This document shows, one piece after another, positions 22,141-34,374 of a stretch of 64,000 nucleotides of DNA. The notes beneath the pieces are model-generated. The model did not search any database, was not told the origin of the DNA, and was given only the letters and a program-made list of their open reading frames with translations. Numbering within the stretch: position 1 is the stretch's first letter; each line of letters starts with the position of its first letter. Source of the stretch: Eucommia ulmoides. Lineage: Eukaryota; Streptophyta; Magnoliopsida; Garryales; Eucommiaceae. The stretch covers positions 24,282,905-24,346,904 of the forward strand of contig CM028335.1 of the NCBI GenBank assembly GCA_016647705.1, given 5' to 3'. The translations under genes were made by a program, and so were the position numbers.

Positions 22141-22669
22141 AGGTCAGTGAATGCCTGATGCTGCTCGATGGCCAACTTGACTCCCATTTACACAATGCGC
22201 TCTTTTTTTGTTGTGGTTGGTTACCGCCACTGTGTCTCCATTGTAGTTGGTAACTCTAGCCAGCTCGATAATAGGAAGTGACTCAATTGGTGGAAAGAGA
22301 AGCCAGTGGGAGGAGTGGTGCGGTCTCGAGAACCGAAGGCGCCACCAAAGACTTTGGTATACAAAAAGTCTCCTGAAAAGACATATCAAAAAGAGGAACC
22401 ATTAATGTCTTGAAGATAAGATCAGGATACATAAATTTAAAAGCCTAACGCAAATGAAGTCGACATACCTGGTCTATGAACCAGGGCGATCCAGTCTGTC
22501 TAGACCTTACGATGCTATGTCCAGGCACCCCCACTCTAGAGCAAGTAGTCTCCGGACACTGCATACCTTATTCTATTTCTCAACAATGTTTTTGTTTCAA
22601 ATAGATATAAAATAAATAGGATAGACACAGATTACTAGAAATAATAAACAAGAAACACAGAGCAAATGA

Positions 22670-24174
22670 TAAAAAATGAATATATACCAACAATTATATA
22701 CAAGTACTATACATCAGCCAATCTGGGAGATACGAAAAATGTGTTTCTACAAATACATAAGAAAGAAAAAGAAATGAGTAGTCTCAGCAATCTTAGGCAA
22801 GGGGACGCTCCAAGTCAGTAGTTCCCCTCAATTCTCCAATGGACATTGTCGGCGTCTCCATTGGGATCGAAGCCTCCAAGTTCGCTGTGAACTGAATAGT
22901 CCTAGGCATCACGATACAAGCTTACGAAGAAGGACCAGGTGCTTAGGCAATCACGAACTCATTTCGCAACCGATCTACCTCCTGGCGCAAATGATATTGC
23001 TCTACCCGAAGATGACCTCACTTTATCTCCAGCTGTCGCTCGTGATTAGCCTGGGTGACATCCAGATCCACTGCTTACATCAATCGATCATACTCTGCCT
23101 GGAGTATATCCATCTTCGCTGTCATAGCCACGAGATCAGCTAATAACACCACTATGGCCTTGCTGCAGCTCGCCTAGAATGTTAAGACCCGGTGGCCCAA
23201 CATAGTGCCACCCACCAAAGATGAGATGTCCGTCTGAGGACCGATGGACACCCTCGTAAACCACGCGAGATAGACGTCCTCTAATGCAGCAAGAGTGACC
23301 AATATATTCATTGGAGCAGCCACGTCGAAAGCAGCAACGGTAAAAAAATCTTGGATCTCCTTAGAGAGAGAAATGGGCGGATGAGAAGGAATCTGCATCT
23401 CACCGGATATTTAAAGTGAGGCCCTCTCTCCCAAATACGTCTCCCAGGTTGACAAACCCCTGATAGATCTACGCTGGGATGAAAGAGTCCGCTATCTGGC
23501 TATATTAGCCCAACGAGGATCACGACAAAATGGTTGCCAGATGATGTCCGCCTATGTCAGCAACTCCAGCTGGGCCCGCATGACCACCAAGTCGCGGAAA
23601 GACAAGCTCTCCTTGATCAAAGAGCAATGCCACTTAACTCTCCTTATGAAACTGTCCTCCACTAGCGAAAATGCTCAATAGGAGGGAAGGTACTCAAAAT
23701 CCCAAAACTAAAAGAAACAAGAGGAAAATCGAATAATATAAGATGAAAATAAAATTAAACATAATTTTATAAGGATGGACATAAGCTACTCACCGATAAG
23801 AACTGCCAAAAGTTGATCATGCTACAGGCCCTCGTACGCAATGCAGCCAGAAACAAGGCGAACGCGAAGCTCCCCTAATCATACCCAGCAATACTCCACA
23901 AGTCATGCAAATCAGCAACGAAGTACAGGAGAATCGTGTTTTTAGCAGAGCTAAGAAACATACCGCCAAAGAAATGTAGAAAAAGAATGCGTTGTAATTG
24001 ATCGAGACGAATAGGTTCCACAGGTGCTAGAGTTTGAAAGACCACATCTGAAACCAGGCGACTATACAAAAGGCAATTACCTGACAAAGCATCGGCGGGA
24101 ATGGAACCAAGCGGCTTCTCTGCCTCCACTAATATGATACACCCCATGGACACAACCCAACCTCTGAACCGCAT
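22670..24174 (-). pseudogene. Plant mobile domain (PMD/MAIN-like) protein, one intron, decayed
   Basis: Minus strand from 24174. Exon 1 (24174-23794) reads LFLHFFGGMFLSSAKNTILL, then a Y-D-stop-G-S block where the family has Trp, then FAFALFLAALRTRACSMINF. An 86-nt intron (23793-23708) has donor GTGAGT and acceptor TTTCTTTTAG. Exon 2 continues in the same frame with FWDFEYLPSY, SLSFRDLVVMRAQLELLT, DIIWQPFCRDPRWANIA, GLSTWETYLGER, then a coiled coil near 23000-22900. More than ten in-frame stops are present, several at expected Trp codons, with no frameshift seen. This is the retroelement-associated PMD class (PF10536-like), not a host gene. The N-terminus is cut by the copia LTR at 24187. Confidence 0.65.
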
Positions 24175-24186
24175 TCCATTAATCTA

Positions 24187-24395
24187 TGAAGATCAATGAA
24201 TAACATGAAAGAATCTAGAGAGAAAAGGGAAACGACTACTAGGGTTTATTAAGAATACAAGAATACAATAGAAAATTTAGGAAAGAGAGACTTATATAAT
24301 CGTACAATGAAAAACCTAGAAAACAAGTAAAAAACAATTTTATCCTTACTAAATAATAATAATAATAATAATAATAAACCCTGCTAACTGTAATA
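24187..24395 (-). repeat. 3' LTR of RE1-like copia, about 209 bp
   Basis: Follows the polypurine tract (complement of TTCCCTCTCAAACTC, 24396-24410). Sense start TATTACAG (probably TGTTACAG before a G-to-A change) and plus-strand start TGAAGATC. Contains an (ATT)n run at 24352-24377. Short LTRs are usual for this copia group. Confidence 0.65.
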
Positions 24396-24408
24396 TTCCC
24401 TCTCAAAC

Positions 24409-25585
24409 TCACGATGTTGCTTCGAGTAGCATCGAGAGTTTGCCAACCAAAAAACGAAAGCGCGAAATAGAATGCGACTTGGTGAACAAGTCGGCAATTT
24501 GCATGGATGATGACACAAAAGACAAAATAATAGTCTCATGTTGAAGATGATGACGAATGAGATGACAATCGATCTCGATGTTCTTGGTCCATTCATGAAA
24601 GATTGAATTGTGAGTAATCTGAATAACACTCTTGTTATCACAATACATGAGAGTGGAATGAGAAAGAGAAACACTCATATCTGCAAGTAACCAACGCAGC
24701 TAAACTATTTCGATGGTAGTAGATGCTATCGCACGATACTCAACTTCTGTGGAAGATTTAGAAACAACGGCCTACTTCTTGCTCTTTCATGAAATAAGAT
24801 AATCACTCAAAAATACACAAAAACCTGTGACAGACTTGTGATCTGTGGGATCACTAGCCCAATCAACATCAGAATAGGCATGTAGCTCCAAAGAGGGGGT
24901 CAATGGAAGTAAGAGACTCTAAAAGAGGGTATCCCGAAGATACCCAAGGATACGAAGAACAGCAGTCTAATGAACTGTAGTAGGAGAAGTGACAAATTGA
25001 CTGACGATATGAACAGTGTGGGCAATGTCGGGACGAGTGATAGTTAGATAGACCAAACTGCCAACAATAGTACAATATAATGTAGGATATGACAAAAGGG
25101 CACTATCGGAAGGTGAGTAACGAACATTCATCTCTAGAGGAGTATCAACAGTCCTAGTATCTGTAAGACGAGGACGCTCGAGAATGTCAGCTGCATATTT
25201 AGACTGAGAGAGAAGATAGCCTTTCAGAGAAAAGGCGACTTCAATACCCAAAAAGTAGTGTAAATCCCCCAAGTTCTTTATTTCAAACTGATGAGATAAT
25301 TCTGATTTCAAGATTGCAATCCCATCAACATCATCACTAGTAATAATCATGTCATCCACATATAAAGATAGTAGAATACGGCCGGCAGTGGTACAATCTA
25401 TAAACAGAGTAAAATCATGATTACTTGGATGAAAGCTAAGCGAAGTAATTACCGTAGAGAACTTCTCATACCAGGCTTGAGGAGTCTGTTTAAGGCCGTA
25501 TAGAGCTTTCTTGAATTTGTAAACTTCTTCAGACTTATGAGCAACACCCAGAGGAGGAGTCATGTAAACTTCTTCTTGAATATCA
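24409..25585 (-). pseudogene. RE1-like copia RT (C-terminal part) and RNase H
   Basis: In the sense direction: [34 protein letters not shown], catalytic [14 protein letters not shown] (YVDD intact), [39 protein letters not shown], then RNase H with stops between 24960 and 24680, and the end ADLFTKSHSISRFRFLVGKL. The block upstream of GDIQEE lies at 32161, across element D. Confidence 0.85.
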
Positions 25586-25607
25586 CCATTTGATAGGTGT
25601 AAATTAC

Positions 25608-27340
25608 TGGTGGCCGCTAATTTAAGCGTTGCCACTTTCACCACAAGCATACGGATCAAGTTTTAGTATAATGGACCTTTCAGTTGGGTATCGTATCCAT
25701 AGGGATTGGTTGAGATTACTATCGAGTACCGCGATTGTCATAATCAGACTTTATCTAGGCGACAAAAAAAAAATATAATTAATTAATACTAATACTAAAT
25801 GACTAATTTAACTATACTAATACTATGTTGAAATAGTTATGGGATGGATTATCTAGGGATTAACTCTATTTACTTAAACGCGTTAGATTTTGTTTAATTT
25901 ACACTAATGGTGTTCGACCTATTTGACAATCTCGGTATCTAAAACTCCTTTGCCACCTCTCTCTAGTGTAATACAGGGGATGTAACACAATTTCGTGTCA
26001 ACGAAGAAGTCTCCTTCATTGTCTTAACAACCCTAGGTTGCGTGAGTCTTGCCCCAACCTCATTGATTGTACACAAAACCTCAGTTCGTAAACTCTATCT
26101 CCACCTCTCCTGAGTATAAAACGAGGGATCTAACGTGACTTTGAATCAATGAAGATGTCTCCCTCAACATCTTTATGACTCTAGGTCACGTGAGTCTTAC
26201 CTCAACGTCATTGATTTCATGTGTTGTGTGTACCCTATAGACAATCTCAGTTCTAAAACTCCCTCGCCACCTCTCTCGAGTATAAGACGAGGGAATACAC
26301 GAATTTGAATGAGGAACAAGTCTCCCTCAATGTCTTAATGACTCTAGGTCGCGTGAGTCTTACCCCAACGTCATGGATTGTCTACAATCCTAACCCCGAC
26401 CCCATTATAGGATCGTGACGTTTGTTTATTCTAGTCCGAATCTGGGATTTGTTAAACCCCATATTCTTGATATGTAAATCTAAGCACAATAAACAAACAA
26501 TATGATAAACACACTCAAACATTGAAGAACAATCATCAAAGAAACACAACTAAACCAAAACTACGTTTTTATACACGATATTAATCCCATACATAATCCA
26601 CGTTTAACCTATGGCTATAGCCATTTATACAATTGAAACTAGGCTAAACATGCTCAAACATACATAGAAGATAAGAAATAAAAGGAAAAACAGATTAACT
26701 TAGCCGATATCCGAAGATTAGCCGCTAAAACCGTCCACAAAACGATTCTCCTTTTCCGCGTGTTAATCTTCTCCTTCGGATATGTTTGAGCACACCCCAT
26801 ACTCTCTCTATATCCTAACCTAAGCATTAATGGCTGTAATGGTTTGAGCGGTGAAGGAGGAATGAGGAAAGAGGTATAAATAGACAAAATATCTAAAATA
26901 AATATCTCCCACTGTGCAGAGGCCACCGCCTAGGCTAAGGGATTTTCCACCTAGGCTGTGGGGTATGTGGGTTAAGGTTTTCCTAGGCGATGGAGTAGGT
27001 GGTAGACTAGGAAAATAATCTGTTGGATTTCCGCCTGGGCTGTAGGTTATCAGTAACTAGTTTTTGTTTTCTCTGCTTCTTTACTGCTAAGGCGGTGGTC
27101 TAGATTCCTAGGCGGTGGGCCTCTTTTCAGAATCTTTCCATCTTGCTCATTTTTCCACCGTTCTCCGACCATTCTCGATACGAATTGATCGTTTATGCTC
27201 GGATTTCATACCTTTTCACCTTACACACATGTTTTAATACAAAAAGAATAAAAACATTATAAACATATAAAAATAACTATAAACGTACTTGAAAACTAAC
27301 CAATTCGGGTTGGAAATATATAGGTAATTTATACCTATCC
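25608..27340 (-). mobile_element. Solo LTR, group 1, inverted inside the 5' LTR of D
   Basis: Plus-strand edges TGGTGGCCGC and CCTATCC (last A changed to C); 1733 bp; duplication ATTAC at 25603-25607 and 27341-27345. Three R/U5 tandem units (about 25924-26385), TATA box near 26875-26883, palindromes of the GCCTAGGCGG type at 26920-27120. Confidence 0.9.
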
Positions 27341-27544
27341 ATTACCTATCTATTTTCAAACCGAATATTGTTAGTTTTCGAGTACGTATATTATGTTTTT
27401 AATATGTTTTAATATGTTTTTATTCTTTTTATATTAAAACAGGTGTGTGGGGTGAAAAAATATGAAATTGGTGCATAAACGATCAAATCGTATCAAGAAT
27501 GGTAGGAGAACGGTGAAAAAACAAGCAAGGAGGCAATATTGTGA

Positions 27545-27765
27545 AAGAAGCCCACCGCTGCAGCGTTCGGACCTCCACCATGGCGGTGAAGATGCAGAGA
27601 GTTGATTTCTTACTGAACGTCCACCGCCGTGGCACTGAGATTTACGGCCGCGGTGGTGATGAAGCAGGATGTCACCAAGTCCACCAATTACGCGAACCTT
27701 AAACCGACATACTCCACCACCGCGGCGGTGAATCCCACGGCCACGGCGGTGGCCTCTGCACAGTC
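27545..27765 (+). promoter_or_regulatory. U3 palindrome array, element D 5' LTR
   Basis: Seven units in 220 bp, for example CACCGCTGCAGCG, CCACCATGGCGGTG, CCACCGCGGCGGTG and CCACGGCGGTGG. The matching 3' LTR array is at 30945-31125. Confidence 0.6.
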
Positions 27766-28764
27766 TTAAGATATTTGGCCCATTTAAACCTCTCTCCTTG
27801 ATCTCTCTCCTGCCATTAAAGTCCTTAAGGCTTAATATAGAATATATAGAGAGTGTGGAGAGTGTTCAAACAAATCCGAAGGAGAAGATTACCACGCAGA
27901 GAAGGAGAATCGATCGGTGGACGGTTTTAGCGACTAATCTTTGGATATCGGCTAAGTTTATCCATTTTTCCTTTTGTTTCTTATTTTCTATGTTTGCTTG
28001 AGCAAGTTTAGCTTTGTTTAAATTTTATAAACGATTATAGCCGTAGGCTAAATGTGGATTGTAATATGGAATAACGTATTATTTAAAATGTAGTTTTGGT
28101 TGAATTTGTGTTTCGTTTATGGTTCTTCCTTATAATTTCGATTGTGTTTCCGTGTTTCTATGATTATATGATAATTTAGATATATTGAGAATACGGGGTT
28201 TGACACTCGGGAGAGATAACCCTGGATTTGGATTAGGGTAAATATAACACGACAATCTAACGACCTGGGAGGGCGTTAGAAAGTGTACAATCGATGACGT
28301 TGGGGAGAGACTCACATGACCTAAAGTCGTTAAGATGTTGAAGGGGACTTTGGCGTTGACACGAAGTCACGTATTCCCCCGTCTTACACTCAGAAAAGGT
28401 GACGAGAGAGTTTACGAACCGAGATTATCTGATACACTGAACGCCGTTAATGTTAACTAAAACGAAACCAAACGCATTGAAGTAAATAAAGTTCATCCTT
28501 AGGCAATCTACTGCCCTAAACAATCTCAATATAGTATTTATAGTATATTTAACTTAATTAGTATTTTAGTTTAGTATTAGTACAAATTATATTCCGTTTT
28601 TAGTCGGCTAGATAAAATTATGTTATGACAATTGCGGTACTCGATAGTAATCTCAACCAATCCCTATAGATATGATACCCGACCGAAAGGTCTATTATAC
28701 TAAAACTTGATCCGTACGCTTGCGGTAAAAGTGGCAACGCTTAAATTAGCAGCCACCAAGTTTT

Positions 28765-28782
28765 TGGCATCATTGTCAGGGA
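28765..28782 (+). promoter_or_regulatory. tRNA-Asp primer binding site, element D (decayed)
   Basis: TGGCATCATTGTCAGGGA differs from the tRNA-Asp complement at five positions, all C-to-T or G-to-A, six bases after the LTR end. Confidence 0.8.
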
Positions 28783-28808
28783 TTGGAATGAGTGTTATTC
28801 TTGATATT

Positions 28809-28894
28809 ATGAGTAAATAACTTAATTTTAATTTAGGCATTTATTTGTGTATAAAATTTTTCTTTGTAGTTTTCTTTTTTTATTTCTTATGCAG
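28809..28894 (+). other. Leader intron relic, element D (donor mutated)
   Basis: The donor position reads ATGAGTAAAT, with A in place of the G of GT. The acceptor TTTATTTCTTATGCAG at 28894 is intact, 11 nt before the ATG. Confidence 0.4.
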
Positions 28895-28905
28895 GGTACT
28901 TGGCG

Positions 28906-29067
28906 ATGTTAGATCGACAGGTATTGACGCATTTCTGTCAATGGGATTCCAAACCGTTTATAGTGCGTGGCCACGTACATAAGCCGGTTAGGCATGTCGT
29001 TGAAAGATCGAGCCAAACAAAGCAATATCCTGCCAAGCTTGAGGGCGTTCTAAATGTGTCGGGCTGA
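28906..29067 (+). CDS. Micro-gag, 53 codons, element D
   Basis: ATG-TTA-GAT start as in the long gags. The first residues (MLDRQVLTHFCQWDSK) match the gag N-terminus; the rest (HKPVRHVVERSSQTKQYPAK and LEGVLNVSG) matches the gag C-terminal region. The central 200 or more residues, including coiled coil and gag core, are gone. Element F has the same fusion, and its frame continues where D has TGA. Whether the peptide is made or useful is unknown; the short ORF could be a by-product of an internal deletion. Confidence 0.45.
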   Translation: MLDRQVLTHFCQWDSKPFIVRGHVHKPVRHVVERSSQTKQYPAKLEGVLNVSG

Positions 29068-30732
29068 CGACCATAAACCAAGTGCTTCTTGGGAGGCGAC
29101 CCAGGGTCACAAATAAATTAAATATATCTCTGTCAATTTGAGTCGAAGGCGAGATTTTCTCGCCTCCCAGGTACGTGTTTTAAATCCCCGTTTTAAATAT
29201 CATGCTATATACTGTCATTGGGATCACTGATGGGTTGTTTTGGATATCACCTGTTTTAAGTTGGTGGTGATGTGTTAGTATGTTTAGTATGTGTTTACGT
29301 TATTAGTTAAGTTTTACTGTTTTTATCGTGTGCATGCTTGTTTAGGATGAGTTTGTTTATGATAGTTGTTGCTTTGTGTTGAGTTTTGATGTCATCTGGG
29401 CCTTTACCCAATGATGAGTCTGTCCCTTGATTGTTTATTGAGGTCGAGCGTAAAGATCATTCATATGTGTTCTGTGTGCTAAACGTATCGTCTTAGTAAA
29501 AGTTATTGTAGATCCTAAATGCACGAGCACGTAAACTCAATATAGCACTATCTAATTGATTTGAAACCGATTATCCTTCACTCAATTTCATGACAATAAA
29601 GATTCTAGAACTTGATTTAGGGGAAATTTTAGATGAAATCCTAGGCGAGGTTATTTAGAAGATATAATTTAGGCATTTATTTGATCGCTTGAGCCTTTTG
29701 AAGCCTACCATGCAATATCATTATCCCTCATTACCTTGTCGAAGCCTAATAGTCAATTCAATTCTGAACATTTAAACAAATACCCTAGCCGATTAAACTT
29801 TTTCCAAACCTACATCGCTAAACTGAAGGCACAATCTGAGTGAATTAAGTTAGCATTTCGCTACTTGATGTGAGCAGTTGGGTTTAGGATGAACTTCCAA
29901 ATTGGTTCGGTATTCGAGTACTTGCTTGTCGCATGTCGTTTATATTTTTGCATACTCCTAAAATTGTAGAAATTCGAATGAGTTTGGGGGTGTGTTACTT
30001 AATCCTTTTTGCACACTCCTAAAATTTAAATATTTGAACGAGTTTGAGGGTGTGTTATGAATAAAAAAAAAATAAATAAATAAAAAAATAAATAAATTAT
30101 GTTTCTTTTTGACATGACAAGTGAGTACGACGTTCTTTAACGTATGTTCAGGGTTGTTTCTAATTAATCTATGGGGTTTCAAGAGTGAGAAAGAGCTAAG
30201 CATGTGCCTCAGGTATCGTCACGTTAACGACGATTAACTTGTTTTGTATTTTTGATATACCCGTGACCATTATTCCAAAACCGAACCAAGCCCTTTTGAT
30301 CTTTTTGAACCTCCGAGCCTACATTAGTGGAGAATGGATCCTGGGTCAAGCGTACGGATTTCCTATACCTAAAAGGTTTTAGTTATGAACTATATTGAAG
30401 GATAATCCCATCTAATTAATGGATAGTTGTATATTTGAGTTTAATCACACACACACACTTAAACAAGATCTAGAATGACGCTTACTACTTTTTAACGTTG
30501 AAATTCCAGAACACCACATAGTGTGATTTATACTTAAACTTGATAGGATTGGGGGCTGATGATGGAAAAATCTTTCGGCTGGTAGATGATAATCAAAACT
30601 TACACATTTTTGTTTTTAGTGTTTTTTTTTTTTAATTTTTAGTTTTCAATTTTGTAATTAGTTTTTTATAATTTCTTGTATTGTGTGGGTGTTTTGCTCG
30701 AGGACTAGCAAAATTCCGAGTTTGGGGATATT
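29068..30732 (+). other. 3' non-coding region of element D
   Basis: After the stem-loop there are internal polypurine-like tracts GAGTTTGGGGGTGTG (about 29980) and GAGTTTGAGGGTGTG (about 30040), the second lying in a local duplication of about 60 bp, and the terminal tract GAGTTTGGGGATATT (30718-30732). No supported ORF. Confidence 0.65.
29145..29176 (+). other. Post-gag stem-loop with splice-donor-like site, element D
   Basis: GAAGGCGAGA-TTT-TCTCGCCTCC (nine of ten pairs) followed directly by CAG-GTACGTG. Confidence 0.65.
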
Positions 30733-32155
30733 TGATAGCTGTAAATTACCTATCTATTTCCAAACCGAATATTATTAGCTTTCGAGTACGTTTATTACAT
30801 TTTTAATATGTTTTATTCTTTTTGTATTAAAACAGGTGTATAGAGTGCAAATGTATGAAATTGAAGCATAAACGATCAAATTGTATCGAGAACGGTCGGA
30901 GAACGGTGGGAAAACAAGCAAGGAGGCAATATTGTGAAAGAAGCCCACCGCTGCGGCGTACAAACCTCTGCCACGGTGGTGAAGATACAGAGAGTTGATT
31001 TCTTGCTGAATGTCCACCGCCACGGCGTTGAGATCCATGGCTGCAGCGGTAACAATGCAGGATGTCATCAAGTCCACCGCCTAGGCGAACCTTAAATCGA
31101 CATACTCCACAACCGCGGCGGTGGCCTCTACACAGTCTTAAGATATTTATTTAGATATTTTGCCTATTTAAACCTCTCTCCTCCCCTCTCCTTGATCTCT
31201 CTCCAACCATTAGATCCCTTAAGGCTTAGTATAGAATATATAGAGAGTATGGGGAGTGCTCAAACAAATCTGAAGGAGAAAATTATCACGCGGAGAAGGA
31301 GAATCGATCGGTGGACTATTTTAGTGGCTAATCTTCGGAAATCGGCTAAGTTAATATGTTTTTCCTTTTATTTCTTATCTTCTATGTTTGTTTGAGCTTT
31401 TTTAGGTTTGTTTCAATTTTATAAACGGCTATGACCATAGGCTAAACGTGGATTGTAATAGGGATTAACGTATTATTTATGAAAATGTAGTTTTGGTTGA
31501 ATTTGTGTTTTGTTTATGATTGTTCCTTATAATTTTGATTGTGTTTCCATGTTTCTACGATTATATGATAATTTAGATATATTGAGAATACGGAGTTTGA
31601 CACTTAGGAGAGGTAACCCCAGATTCGGATTAGGGTAAACACAACACGACAATCTAACGACCTAGGAGGGCGTTAGAAAGTGTGCAATCGATGACGTTGG
31701 GGCGAGACTCACGTGACCTAGAGTTGTTAAGACGTTAAGGGGGACTTTGATGTTGACACGAAGTCACGTATTCTCCCGTCTTATACTCGGGAGAGGTGGC
31801 GAGGGAGTTTACGAACCGAGATTGTTGGATACGCCGAACGCCGTTAATGTTAACTAAAACGAAACCTAACATATTTAAGTAAATAAAGTTAATCCTTAGG
31901 CAATCTACTTCCCAAAACAATCTCAATATAGTATTTATAGTATAGTGAACTTAATTAGTATTTTAGTTTAGTATTAGTATAAATTATATTCTATTTTTAG
32001 TCGCCTAGGTAAAATTAGGTTATGACAATCGCGGTACTCGATAGTAATCTCAACCAATCCCTGTGCATATGATACCTGACCGAAAAGTTCATTATACTAA
32101 AACTTGATCCGTACGCTTGCAGTGAAAGTGACAACGCTTAAATTAGCGGCCACCA
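30733..32155 (+). repeat. 3' LTR of element D, 1423 bp
   Basis: TGATAGCTG ... CGGCCACCA, then duplication CCATT. TATA-like CTATTTAAACC near 31166. Confidence 0.9.
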
Positions 32156-32160
32156 CCATT

Positions 32161-32889
32161 CAAGAAGGCATTTTTAACATCCATCTAGGAAATATGACAC
32201 TGACGAACAGATACAACGGCAATAAGAGTGCGAACAGTCGTCATTTTTACAACTGGAGAAAAATTCTCCTTACAATCTATACCATATTGCTGAGAAAATC
32301 CCTTGGCAACCAAACGAGCTTTGTACCGCTCAACTGAACTATCAGACTTGGTTTTAATTTTGTAGACCCAACAAGAACCAATTAGACGTTTACCCGGAGG
32401 TAAAGGTACCAAATCCCATGTATCCATCTTGTATAAAGCAGAGAGTTTCTCAGCCATAGCCTGTTGCCAAATAGGATCAAGTGCTGCCTCTTTATTGGAT
32501 AAAGGCTCAGAGAGACAGTGAATAGAGGCTAAAAATGAAGCAAAAGAATGTGAATAGCAAGAGTAAACAAAATCTGGTATGTGAGTGGACTTACAAATGT
32601 GCTGAGGATAGCAAGAAGAGCGATCCACAATCTGAGAATATTCTTGGTAGGCCGTTGGAGGGTATGGGACGCAAGAAGTATCAATACCTGTAGAGCTACC
32701 AGTGTCAAGATGAGGTTGAGACACATGAGATTGGTCAATATCTGTAATGCATGGGTTTTGAGAAGATAAACTATTTATGTCATCAGAGAAATGATCAATG
32801 GAAATGAGATAAGATTTTGTCAAGTTGTGTGTACTAGAAAGAATAGAGAAAAAATGTATATGCTCAAGAAACACAACATGACGGGACAC
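32161..32889 (-). pseudogene. RE1-like copia RT, N-terminal part
   Basis: Readable blocks DPIWQQAMAEKLSALYKMDT, WDLVPLPPGKRLIGSCWVYK, VERYKARLVAKGFSQQYGID and FSPVVKMTTVRTLI. The frame shifts just before the D insertion point at 32160, and the protein continues at 25585. Confidence 0.85.
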
Positions 32890-32993
32890 ATAGAGTTTTT
32901 ATGCAACTGGATCAAAGCAACGATATCCCTTTTGTCCCTCACCATAACCTAGGAAGACACAAATGGCAGAGTAAAAAGATAACTTACTACACT

Positions 32994-33750
32994 TTACTCT
33001 TGCTCGAGAACAAAACAAGTGCACCCAAATACTCTTACGGAGGAATAGTTGGGAGCATGACCATACAACTTTTCAAATGAAGACATACCTGAAGAATGAG
33101 AGGATGAGATCTTATTAATTAGGTTCATTGCAGTAAATACTGCTTCTCCCCAAAATACACTAGGAGCAGAGGCAAACAATAAGAGAGAATAAGCAGTTTC
33201 AACAATGTGCCTATATTTCCTTTCAACGACACCATTTTGCTTGAGAGTGTCAGTACACGAGGTTTGGTGAATTGTTCCATCTAGAGCAAGCAAGTTAGTG
33301 AAGGATTATAAATGTACTCCCCACCTAAATCACATCGAAAATACTTGATAATAGCAGAATATTGGGTCTTAACAAGAGCTCGAAACTTTTCAAAAATATC
33401 AAAGAATTCAGAATGACGTTTCATAAGATAAACCCAACAATATCGAGTGTAATCATCAATGAAGGAAACATAATATCTGGACCCTCCTTTTGTAGCAATC
33501 GGGGAAGGTCCCCACACATCAGAGTGAATCAGATCAAATGGTACAAAGGATGAAGAAATACTTTGATTAAAGGTAAAGTAGAGAATTTTGTAAGTTTACA
33601 ACCACTACAATCAGAAATATCACAAACTGACAAATTTCCTAAGGTTCCTTTAGATACTAAGTATTTTAAATGAGATGCTGAAACATGACCAAGATGAGAA
33701 TGCCAAAAATAAAAACTAGAAGATGAAGAAGTCAAATGAAAAGATGACAA
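32994..33750 (-). pseudogene. RE1-like copia integrase
   Basis: GAG_pre-integrase zinc region (FYFWHSHLGHVSASHLKYL, then C-x2-C with GCKLTK) at 33529-33750, core with YVSFIDDYTRYCWVYLM and the catalytic region RCDLGGEY (33281-33517), and QNGVVERKYRHIVETAYSLL ending in [19 protein letters not shown]. Broken into three frames. Confidence 0.85.
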
Positions 33751-33852
33751 GTCAACACCGGAAGCTGCAACACTTGGTATTCGTAGCTCATCCAGTATAT
33801 ATAGTCCCCCCTGCCTACGGCTTGTCCCAATCAGCTTTTGCGATTGAGGATC

Positions 33853-34233
33853 CTATACATGACAAAAAGTAGAAGAGAAAGAAACTGAGTAACCAGAATC
33901 ACATAATTGGCCAACGGAAACAAGATTCAATGCAAGGTTGGGAATATGATAAACATTTGAAAGAGATAACCGAGGTTTTACAACAGAACCAATGCCTGGT
34001 AATGGTATCGGAGTACCATCAACAGTCATAACAGATACATATGATGTAGGGTTTAAGGAAACAAATGATGGCAAATCAGGTGACATATGATGAGAGGCTC
34101 TAGAATCTAGAACCCATATAGAGAAAGATATATCTGAAGAACTAGAGGGCGACAAACCTACTGAAGATACAGCGGGTATGGCATGTGGCTGTGCGGCAAG
34201 AAACTTCTGAAATTGTTTAGTAAGGGCCTCCAT
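33853..34233 (-). pseudogene. RE1-like copia protease
   Basis: WVLDSRASHHMS: the retroviral-type aspartic protease motif DSG reads DSR (Gly replaced), then VYHIPNLALNLVSVGQLCDS. The loss of the invariant Gly should abolish activity. Confidence 0.8.
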
Positions 34234-34374
34234 TGTGGGATTAGAAGATGCTGGGTCTCCAAAACTAAACGATTTTGATGATGATAGTACAGTTGCTGCA
34301 GTATTAGGTTGTGGAGGCCTGTAAGGACGTTTTTGAAAATGATTGTCAGATTTCCATTGGGGAGGCGGTTGTTG

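Larger units (their letters stand above)
25591..28758 (+). repeat. 5' LTR of element D (group 1), split after 17 bp by an inverted solo LTR
   Basis: TGATAGGTGTAAATTAC, then the nested LTR, then the rest from 27346 to AGCAGCCACCA at 28758. One R/U5 tandem unit (about 28290-28420). U3 palindromes at 27545-27765 with CGCGGCGG or CTGCAGCG centres; TATA-like CATTTAAACC at about 27780. Confidence 0.88.
25591..32155 (+). mobile_element. Element D, short gypsy-like LTR element with micro-gag
   Basis: Flanked by CCATT at 25586-25590 and 32156-32160. 5' LTR 25591-28758 (split), primer site 28765-28782, leader intron, 53-codon ORF, stem-loop, 3' region, polypurine tract, 3' LTR 30733-32155. The internal region is only 1974 bp. 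LTRs without the nested piece are 1430 and 1423 bp and differ at many sites (judged by eye near 10%), so this is an old copy. Confidence 0.92.

Noticed and set aside
22670..24174. Host gene encoding a MAIN-like protein
   Set aside because: More than ten in-frame stops, truncated by a copia LTR and adjacent to a retroelement RT fragment.
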